A stretch of 64,000 nucleotides of DNA from Nocardioides sp. ChNu-153. GTDB taxonomy: Bacteria > Actinomycetota > Actinomycetes > Propionibacteriales > Nocardioidaceae. Below, piece by piece: positions 57,771-64,000 of the stretch. The stretch spans positions 620,001 through 684,000 of the forward strand of contig NZ_JADEVT010000001.1 in the NCBI RefSeq assembly GCF_030466625.1, written 5' to 3'. The position numbers were made by a program, and so were the translations under genes. The notes beneath the pieces were generated by a model, which saw only the letters and a program-made list of their open reading frames with translations, had not been told where the DNA came from and ran no database searches. Position 1 is the first letter of the stretch. Each line of letters opens with the position of its first letter.

Positions 57771-59018
57771 ATGAGCTCCCCGCGCCCCGACCGTCGCCGC
57801 CGGCGCGGGGGAGCAGACCTGCTCGAGCGCGCCCTCGAGGCCCGGGCGCAGCTGCAGGAGCACTTCTTCCGCGTCGACCAGCTGCAGCGCGACGTCGGCG
57901 GCACCGTGGCGCAGTACGCCGCGCTGCTGCCGGACCGTGCGCGGTCCACGGGCGTCGTCCCGGCCTGGCGCCAGCTCGACCAGCGCGCCGGCGACGCGGT
58001 GCTGGCCTACCTCGGCGTGCTCGACGCGCACGACCCGGTCGAGGACCTCGACCCCTACCGCGTGGGTGCGGCGACCACGGCCTTCGAGCGCGGCGTCCCG
58101 GCCCTGCGCGAGGTCGCCGAGGCCATCGACCGCTACCTCGACCAGTACGGCGCGGAGCTCGGCCGCGTCGGGGAGGTCCGGGAGCGCCCGGCGCGCCGGC
58201 TGGCCGCCGCCCAGGAGTCCGTCACGCGCGCGGAGGCGGCCTGGCGCGCGATGACCGAGGAGGGGTTCAGCCTCCCGGAGGCCGACGAGGCGCTGGCCCG
58301 CGCCCGCGTCGCGGCCCGCAAGCTCGCCGAGATCGCCGACCGGCTGGGGCCCGACGACGCCGAGGAGCCGGCCGCCGTGGTGGAGCGCCTCGCCGAGGAC
58401 GCGCGCTCCCTGGCCACCGAGCTGCCCGCCCGCCTGCGCACGCTGGGCCAGCGCATCCCGTCGCTGGCCACCCGCATCGAGGCGGTCACCACCCGCTCGG
58501 AGCGGATGGGCGAGCACATGTCCGGCCTGCGCCGGGAGTTCTCCTACGCCAGCTGGGACGACCTGGCCCGCGCCGAGGAGGAGCTGCGCTCCCGCGTCGC
58601 CTCGGCCCGCGACGGTCTCGAGCCGCTCCGGCGCCTGCACGCCGCGGGCGACCACGCCGGGGCGCTCGCCGCGCTGACGCGGGTGGAGGACGACGTGCGG
58701 CGCGCCTCCGACCTGGTGGACGCCCCGCGGCTGCGGCTCGAGCGCCTGCGCGAGGTCAAGCGCGACCCGGAGGCGCTGCTCGAGCGCGCCCGGTTCGCGC
58801 TGCGCGACGCCCGGCTCCTGCTGAGGCGCGGCTCGCCGCAACCGTGGGGCGGACGCCTCGACGCCCTGGCCCACGAGCTCATCGCCGTGGAGGGCCTGCT
58901 GGAGGGGGCGCACCCCGACTACTGGCAGCTGCTGACGCGGGTCGAGCGCCTCCACGCCGGCGTCGACACCCTGGTCGCGGACTTCCGGGCCGACCAGGCC
59001 GGACGTACCCGGCGGTAG
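57771..59018 (+). CDS. Unrecognised cytoplasmic coiled-coil protein in the Ter locus
   Basis: 415 residues, no signal peptide and no membrane segment. Almost the entire chain is amphipathic helix rich in Ala, Arg, Glu and Leu, for example ADLLERALEARAQLQEHFFR at the start and EEELRSRVASARDGLEPLRR near 265. No catalytic motif is visible. I do not recognise the family; TelA, often near TerD, was considered but its motifs are not seen. Its position between terD and the HpcH-like gene suggests a structural or scaffold role in the Ter response. Leaderless start at ATG. Confidence 0.7.
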   Translation: MSSPRPDRRRRRGGADLLERALEARAQLQEHFFRVDQLQRDVGGTVAQYAALLPDRARSTGVVPAWRQLDQRAGDAVLAYLGVLDAHDPVEDLDPYRVGAATTAFERGVPALREVAEAIDRYLDQYGAELGRVGEVRERPARRLAAAQESVTRAEAAWRAMTEEGFSLPEADEALARARVAARKLAEIADRLGPDDAEEPAAVVERLAEDARSLATELPARLRTLGQRIPSLATRIEAVTTRSERMGEHMSGLRREFSYASWDDLARAEEELRSRVASARDGLEPLRRLHAAGDHAGALAALTRVEDDVRRASDLVDAPRLRLERLREVKRDPEALLERARFALRDARLLLRRGSPQPWGGRLDALAHELIAVEGLLEGAHPDYWQLLTRVERLHAGVDTLVADFRADQAGRTRR

Positions 59019-59128
59019 CCGCAGGACCCCCGCCGGACGTCCACCCGGGTGCCCCCGGGCGTTTCCCGACCACCCGTATCCTGCCCTCCGTTTCGCTGCC
59101 CGGGGGTCGGCAGCCGTGAGGAGGAGTC

Positions 59129-60286
59129 GTGCAGCACTTCGGTCATCTCGGGGAGGACCAGCGGGCCGCGCTCTTCAGCGTCCCGCCGGAAAAGTTCGAG
59201 CGGGACGCGGCCCCGGAGCTCCTCGCCGTCGCGCTCGGCGCGACCCTCTACACCCCGGCGACCCGCCCGACGATCGAGCGGGACCTCCCACGCGCAGCGG
59301 CCCACGGCGTCATGTGCTCCGTGCTGTGCCTCGAGGACGCGATCGCCGACGGCGACGTCGAGTTCGCCGAGAAGAACCTCGCGCACCAGCTGGGCCAGCT
59401 CTTCGAGTCGGGCGCGCCGCGGCCCCTCGTCTTCGTGCGGGTGCGGCACCCCGACCAGGTGCACCGACTCGTCGAGGCGCTCGGGGACCAGGCGGACGGC
59501 CTCGACGGGTTCGTCGTCCCCAAGTTCACCGCCCGCTCCGGCGTGTTCCTCGACGCCGTCGCCGAGGCGTCCGGGCGCACGGGCCACCGGCTGTGGGTCA
59601 TGCCCGTCATCGAGTCGCCCGAGGTGTTCGCGGTCGAGACCCGCGTCCAGGCGCTCGTCGACGCCCGGGACCTGCTGCACGCGCACCGCGCCGACGTGCT
59701 CGCCGTGCGCATCGGCGCCACCGACCTCTCCTCGATGCTCGCCCTGCGTCGCCCGGCCGACATCACCGTGTACGACGTCGCCCCGCTGGCCTCGGTGATC
59801 GGCGACATCGTCAACGTCATGGGGCGCCGGGACGGCACCGGGTTCGTCGTCACCGGCCCGGTCTGGGAGCACTTCGACAACGGCGAGCGCCTCTTCAAGC
59901 CCCAGCTGCGGGAGACGCCGTTCACGGCCCCGGCCGAGCGCGTGCTGCGCCGCCGGCTCATCAGCAAGGGTCTCGACGGGCTCATCCGGGAGGTCACGCT
60001 CGACCACGCCAACGGCCTCTTCGGCAAGACCGTCATCCACCCCTCCCACGTCGCGGCGGTGCACGCGCTCAGCGTGGTGACCCACGAGGACCACACCGAC
60101 GCCCTCGACGTCGTCGAGGCGCGCCGCGGCGGGGGCGTCTCGGCGTCGCGCTACGGCAACAAGATGAACGAGGCCACGCCCCACACCGCCTGGGCGGAGT
60201 CGGTGCTCCTGCGGGCCCGGGCCTTCGGGGTCGCCGCGGAGGACGTCACCTTCGTGGACCTGCTCGAGGCCGGGGTCCGCCTGTGA
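59129..60286 (+). CDS. HpcH/HpaI aldolase / citrate lyase-like protein (Ter-associated)
   Basis: 385 residues of the PEP/pyruvate TIM-barrel superfamily. Signature stretches: SVLCLEDAIADGDVEFAEKN with the metal-type acidic residues, RPLVFVRVRHPDQV with the substrate Arg, and WVMPVIESPEV. It probably cleaves or forms a C-C bond in a small metabolite. GTG start after GAGGAG. It overlaps the next gene by four bases, in an arrangement known from Ter gene clusters where an aldolase-like enzyme sits beside PRTase and HAD genes. The substrate is unknown. Confidence 0.82.
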   Translation: MQHFGHLGEDQRAALFSVPPEKFERDAAPELLAVALGATLYTPATRPTIERDLPRAAAHGVMCSVLCLEDAIADGDVEFAEKNLAHQLGQLFESGAPRPLVFVRVRHPDQVHRLVEALGDQADGLDGFVVPKFTARSGVFLDAVAEASGRTGHRLWVMPVIESPEVFAVETRVQALVDARDLLHAHRADVLAVRIGATDLSSMLALRRPADITVYDVAPLASVIGDIVNVMGRRDGTGFVVTGPVWEHFDNGERLFKPQLRETPFTAPAERVLRRRLISKGLDGLIREVTLDHANGLFGKTVIHPSHVAAVHALSVVTHEDHTDALDVVEARRGGGVSASRYGNKMNEATPHTAWAESVLLRARAFGVAAEDVTFVDLLEAGVRL

Positions 60287-62844
60287 GCGCCGGCGTGCCC
60301 ACGGCCGGTGTGCCTGCGACCGGTACGACGTGGTCCGGCGCGTGGACGGCCGAGCGCCTCGGCGTCGAGGTCGTGCCCGCCGACGGTAGCCGAACGGGGC
60401 CGGCCCTGACGGACCTCTTCGGCCTCGCGCTGCGGGTCAACCCCCGCCGCCCGCACCTGCTGGTCTCGACCGTGCTGGCGAAGCACGTGCCGACCGACCC
60501 ACGCGTGGTCCGCGCCGCGGGCCTGCTGCTCGGCCTCGAGGTCGCGGCCCGCCTGGGCCGCCCGGGCGCCCACGACGACGCGCTCGACCCCGTCCGCGCC
60601 GCCCTCGCCGAGGTGCTGCGCAGCGGTGCCGGGGACGACGCGGTCGCGACGCTCGACGCGGCGGCCGCCGACGCCTGCGCCGCCGTGGCCGACGGGGACG
60701 GCCTGGTCCTCGGGTACGCCGAGACCGCGACCGCGCTGGGCCACCTCGTGGCCCGTGCCCTGCGCGTGCCGTCGGTGCACTCCACCCGCCGGCACGTGCC
60801 GGGCGCCGTGCCCGCCCTCGGGTTCGACGAGGCGCACTCGCACGCCACCGAGCACCTCGTCGTGCCCGACGACGCGGCGCTGCTCAGGACGCCCGGCCCC
60901 GCCGTGCTCGTCGACGACGAGCTGTCGACGGGGCGCACCGCCCTGGGGACCATCCGCGCGCTGCACGCGGTGGCGCCGCGCGAGGTGTACGTCATCGCCG
61001 CGCTCGTCGACGTCCGCCGGGCCGAGGACCGCGCCGCGCTGGACGCGGCCGCCGCCGAGCTCGGGGCGCGCATCGAGGTCGTCGCGCTCGCGGCGGGCGA
61101 GGTCCGCGTGCCCGCCGGGGCGACGGCGCCGGGGGCGTCCGCCGTACCGCTGCCGTCGGAGGGGGCGACCACCGGTGCGCCGGGGGAGCCCGAGGTCCCC
61201 GACGCGGGGGACGCGTGGCCCGTGGGGGTCCGCGAGTCCGGGCGCCACGGCTTCGCGCCGGCCGACGAGGCGCCGCTGCAGGCGGCGGCCGCGGCGGTGG
61301 CCGCCGCGGTGGCGGCGCGCCTGCCGCTCGACCCGGACGGCGCCGGCGAGGTGCTGGTGCTGGGCACGGAGGAGCTCATGTACGCCCCGCTCGAGGTGGC
61401 GGACGCGCTGCGGCGCACCGGCGTGCCCGTGCGCTTCTCGACCACGACCCGCAGCCCGGTGCAGGTGCGGGACACCGACGGCTACGCGGTGCGCTCGGGC
61501 GTGCGGTTCGTCGCCCACGACCGGGACGCGGACGGGTACGGCGCGGCCGACCGGTTCGCCTACAACGTCGCGTCGCGCCCGTGGCGCGCGATCGTCGTCG
61601 TGCTCGACCGGCCGTCGGCCACGGCGGCGCTGCACGGCCCCGACGGGCTGCTGGCGGCGCTGGCGCCGCACGCCCCCGTGGTGCTGCCCGTGGTGCTGTC
61701 CGTCGACGCCGCGGGCCCCGGGCCGCTGCGCGGGCCCGCGTTCGGCTCGTACGCCGCGGATGAGGTCGGCTGGCTGCTCACCGACCTGTCGCACGTGACC
61801 CTGGAGGGCGGGCGCGAGGAGCGCGAGCGGGCCATCCAGTCGGGCGAGGCCCACTACGCGGAGTCGCTGCCGACGGAGTACCGCCCCGACGCGGCCTACC
61901 GCGCCCTCTACGCCGAGCAGGTCGGCGCCGTCGCCGACCGGGTCGCCGCCGCCGTGGTCACCGTGGGCGACCTGGCCCGCACCACCCGTGGGCGCGACGA
62001 CCTGGTCGTGGTGTCCCTGGCGCGGGCCGGCACGCCCATCGGCATCCTGCTGCGGCGCTGGGCCGCGCGGCAGGGCTGGGACTGGCCCCACCACGCCGTC
62101 AGCATCGTGCGGGACCGGGGGATCGACCTCACGGCGCTGCGCTGGCTGGTGGACCGCTACGACCCGCAGCGCCTGCTGGTCGTCGACGGCTGGACCGGCA
62201 AGGGCGCGATCGCGCGCGAGCTGGCCGCGGCCGTCGCGAGCGCCAACGAGCAGCTGCGCCTGGGCGGGCGGGGCGTGCCCGCGGACCTCGCGGTGCTCGC
62301 CGACCCGGGGGAGTGCGTCGAGCTCTTCGGCACCCGCGACGACTTCCTCATCCCCTCGGCCTGCCTCAACAGCACGGTGTCGGGGCTCGTCTCCCGCACG
62401 GTGCTCAACGCCGACCTCATCGGGCCGCACGACTTCCACGGCGCGAAGTTCTACGCGGAGCTGGCCGACGAGGACGTGTCGGGCGACTACCTCGACGCCG
62501 TCACCGCGGCCTTCGACGCCGTCGAGGCCGACGCCCGCCGGGAGGCCGAGCGGCTCCGCGCGAGCGACCGCACGCCGACGTGGTCGGGCTGGGTCGCGGC
62601 CGAGAAGCTCCAGGCCGAGCACGGGCTGCCGAGCGTCAACCTCGTCAAGCCCGGGGTGGGCGAGACCACCCGCGTGCTGCTGCGCCGGGTGCCCTGGCGG
62701 GTGGTGGTGCGGCCCGGCCGCGACGCCGACCTGCGGCACGTGCGCCTGCTCGCCGCGGAGCGCGGCGTGCCCGTCGTGGAGGTGGACGACCTGCCCTACA
62801 GCTGCGTCGGCATCATCCGACCGACCGAGCAGGACGGCTCGTGA
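60283..62844 (+). CDS. Fused phosphoribosyltransferase-TRSP and StiP/PRTase-Pelota protein
   Basis: 853 residues. Residues ~20-270: PRTase_2-type domain with the PRPP loop VLVDDELSTGRTA (208-220). Residues ~315-475: TRSP domain, with the literal Thr-Arg-Ser-Pro at 389-392. Residues ~485-745: StiP-type domain with GSYAADEVGWLLTDLS, ERAIQSGEAHYAESLPTEY, VVSLARAGTPIGIL and a second PRPP-type loop VVDGWTGKGA (633-642). The last ~80 residues resemble a Pelota RNA-binding domain. Two PRTase modules in one chain suggest sequential ribosylation steps or binding of a phosphoribosylated substrate. The GTG start lies inside the HpcH stop. Family names are from memory of Pfam. Confidence 0.82.
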   Translation: MSAGVPTAGVPATGTTWSGAWTAERLGVEVVPADGSRTGPALTDLFGLALRVNPRRPHLLVSTVLAKHVPTDPRVVRAAGLLLGLEVAARLGRPGAHDDALDPVRAALAEVLRSGAGDDAVATLDAAAADACAAVADGDGLVLGYAETATALGHLVARALRVPSVHSTRRHVPGAVPALGFDEAHSHATEHLVVPDDAALLRTPGPAVLVDDELSTGRTALGTIRALHAVAPREVYVIAALVDVRRAEDRAALDAAAAELGARIEVVALAAGEVRVPAGATAPGASAVPLPSEGATTGAPGEPEVPDAGDAWPVGVRESGRHGFAPADEAPLQAAAAAVAAAVAARLPLDPDGAGEVLVLGTEELMYAPLEVADALRRTGVPVRFSTTTRSPVQVRDTDGYAVRSGVRFVAHDRDADGYGAADRFAYNVASRPWRAIVVVLDRPSATAALHGPDGLLAALAPHAPVVLPVVLSVDAAGPGPLRGPAFGSYAADEVGWLLTDLSHVTLEGGREERERAIQSGEAHYAESLPTEYRPDAAYRALYAEQVGAVADRVAAAVVTVGDLARTTRGRDDLVVVSLARAGTPIGILLRRWAARQGWDWPHHAVSIVRDRGIDLTALRWLVDRYDPQRLLVVDGWTGKGAIARELAAAVASANEQLRLGGRGVPADLAVLADPGECVELFGTRDDFLIPSACLNSTVSGLVSRTVLNADLIGPHDFHGAKFYAELADEDVSGDYLDAVTAAFDAVEADARREAERLRASDRTPTWSGWVAAEKLQAEHGLPSVNLVKPGVGETTRVLLRRVPWRVVVRPGRDADLRHVRLLAAERGVPVVEVDDLPYSCVGIIRPTEQDGS

Positions 62845-63686
62845 GCGGCCGGGGCCTCCTGGTCGCCTCCGACCTGGACCGCACCCTCATCTACTCGGCC
62901 GCCGCGATGCAGCTCGGCGAGGCCGTCGCGGAGCCCGTCTGCGTCGAGGTGTACGACGGGCGGCCGACCAGCTTCATGGACCCCGCGGCCCTCGACGCGC
63001 TCGGCGCGCTCTCCGAGCGCACCCCGTTCGTGCCGGTGACCACGCGCACCCGGGAGCAGTTCGGCCGCATCGTCCTGCCGGGCGTGCGCTCGACCCACGC
63101 CGTCACGACGAACGGCGCCGTCATCCTCGACGGCGGGACGCCGTGTCCCGAGTGGGCGGCCGAGGTGCGCCGGCGCACGGCGGGGGGCGCGTCGTACCTC
63201 GACGCCACCCGCGCCCTGCGGCCCGTCTGGGAGCGCCCGTGGGTGCGCAAGGTCCGCGACGCGGAGGAGCAGTTCGTCTACGCCGTGGTCGAGCCGGCGC
63301 TGACGCCCGCGGAGTGGTACGACGAGCTCGCCGCCGCCACGACCGCCCTCGGCTGGGTGCTGTCGGTGCAGGGGCGCAAGGCGTACGTCATCCCGCCCGG
63401 GCTGACCAAGGAGGCCGCGGTCGCCGAGGTCGCCCGGCGTACCGGCGCCGACGCGGTCGCGGCCGCCGGGGACTCGTGGCTGGACGCCGGGATGCTCGCG
63501 GCGGCCGATTACGCGGTGCGCCCGGCGCACGGCGAACTGCACGCGCAGGACTGGTCGACGCCGGGCCTGCGGGTGACGACCGCGGCCGGCGGACGGGCGG
63601 CCGCGGAGATCGTCGCCGCGTTCGACGGATGGGAGCGCGAGGGCGCGTCGGGGTGGTCTACGGTGTCGTCCGACCCCCTCCCCTGA
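62841..63686 (+). CDS. HAD-superfamily phosphatase (Ter-associated)
   Basis: 281 residues. Motif I SDLDRTLIY at residues ~10-18; motif IV AAAGDSWLDAGMLAAADYAV. The C2-type cap resembles sucrose-phosphate and trehalose-phosphate phosphatases and Cof proteins. In this context it may dephosphorylate the phosphoribosyl product made by the fused PRTase. GTG start inside the preceding stop; last gene of the overlapping trio. Confidence 0.85.
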   Translation: MSGRGLLVASDLDRTLIYSAAAMQLGEAVAEPVCVEVYDGRPTSFMDPAALDALGALSERTPFVPVTTRTREQFGRIVLPGVRSTHAVTTNGAVILDGGTPCPEWAAEVRRRTAGGASYLDATRALRPVWERPWVRKVRDAEEQFVYAVVEPALTPAEWYDELAAATTALGWVLSVQGRKAYVIPPGLTKEAAVAEVARRTGADAVAAAGDSWLDAGMLAAADYAVRPAHGELHAQDWSTPGLRVTTAAGGRAAAEIVAAFDGWEREGASGWSTVSSDPLP

Positions 63687-63703
63687 CGACGGAGACCGAT
63701 CAC

Positions 63704-64000
63704 GTGGTGCCTCCCGGACCTGCGGGTCCCTCCCTCCGCGTCGGCATCGGCGGTGAGTCCCGCGACTTCGCCCCCCAGACGACCGTGACGATCGGCCGCG
63801 ACCAGGCCTGCACCCTCGTGCTCGCGCACGGCGACGTGTCGCGGCGCCATGCCGAGCTGCGCCACGAGCGCGGGTCGTGGTGGGTCGTGGACCTGGGCAG
63901 CACCAACGGCACCCTCGTCGACGGCCAGCGGGTCGGCGAGCTCGCGCTCGCCCCCGGCCGGTCCGTCGACGTGCTCGTCGGTGGCACCCGCGGGGTGCCG
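63704..64000 (+). CDS. FHA-domain protein, truncated by right edge
   Basis: 99 codons are visible, open to the end of the window. An FHA phospho-threonine-binding domain is clear: TVTIGRDQACTLVLAHGDVS with the Gly-Arg, then SRRHAELRHERG and DLGSTNGTLVDGQRV. In actinobacteria this N-terminal arrangement occurs in FHA-ABC transporter fusions and in protein-kinase substrates; the missing part decides which. Starts at one of two tandem GTG codons (63704 or 63707), 17 bases after the HAD stop. Confidence 0.85.
   Translation, partial: MVPPGPAGPSLRVGIGGESRDFAPQTTVTIGRDQACTLVLAHGDVSRRHAELRHERGSWWVVDLGSTNGTLVDGQRVGELALAPGRSVDVLVGGTRGVP

Noticed and set aside
57771..59018. TelA (toxic anion resistance) identity for the coiled-coil gene
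   Set aside because: Length and neighbourhood fit, but I could not find TelA-like motifs; the sequence is generic coiled coil, so the gene is left unnamed.
60151..62739. 862-codon minus-strand open frame opposite the fused PRTase gene
   Set aside because: The plus-strand product has clear PRPP loops and family motifs; the antisense product has none.

Overview
The window is very GC-rich DNA in which GTG starts are common, genes often overlap by four bases (GTGA or ATGA), and -10 boxes follow TANNNT. This points to a high-GC actinobacterium. Gene content (CobIJ fusion, zinc-type S14, DUF3027/DUF2530/MarR block, RDD-SpoIIM-DUF58-MoxR block) fits Propionibacteriales, perhaps Nocardioidaceae; the family is an inference. 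All of it looks chromosomal. I saw no tRNA, rRNA, CRISPR array, transposase or integrase.

Region by region. (1) 1-20233 is an interrupted aerobic cobalamin locus: cobL (3' part) and cobM, then cobIJ, a cobG-cobH fusion and bluB on the minus strand, then cobN and cobF on the plus strand. Cobalamin riboswitches precede cobGH and cobN. Set into it are a GlxA-type regulator with a cysteine hydrolase, a TetR/Ohr peroxide pair, an ABC exporter with its own two-component system, a DeoR/MFS pair bracketed by two copies of a hairpin repeat, and a phosphofructokinase. (2) 20234-28969 holds ybdD-cstA, a HAD phosphatase, and a block (cold-shock protein, MFS, DUF3027, DUF2530, MarR) that resembles mycobacterial gene order, then a MarR-linked MFS pump. 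(3) 28831-33452 is the str operon rpsL-rpsG-fusA-tuf. (4) 33489-42839 separates tuf from rpsJ: trmB, a secreted subtilase, and the RDD / SpoIIM / DUF58 / MoxR / DUF4350 / DUF4129 envelope cluster. (5) 43345-55866 is the S10-spc ribosomal protein superoperon through secY, adk and map. (6) 55936-63686 is a Ter-type module: DUF475 (TerC-like) membrane protein, TerD, an unrecognised coiled-coil protein, a citrate-lyase-like enzyme, a giant fused PRTase-TRSP/StiP-Pelota protein and a HAD phosphatase. It follows map, where infA/rpmJ/rpsM would usually be expected. (7) An FHA-domain gene is cut by the right edge.

How the genes work together. The cob genes encode corrin-ring methylation, rearrangement and cobalt insertion plus lower-ligand (DMB) synthesis, with B12 feedback through two riboswitches. 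The ribosomal genes are co-transcribed and often translationally coupled. In the Ter module the last three genes overlap stop-to-start, as expected for one biosynthetic pathway, probably making a phosphoribosylated small molecule, next to the Ca-binding and membrane Ter proteins.

Many single genes here begin 6-8 bases after a TANNNT box, the signature of leaderless transcripts. I used this to choose several start codons. The most interesting points are the Ter-type module inside the ribosomal superoperon, the CobG-CobH fusion whose CobG half lacks cluster cysteines, and several unexplained repeat or palindrome elements.
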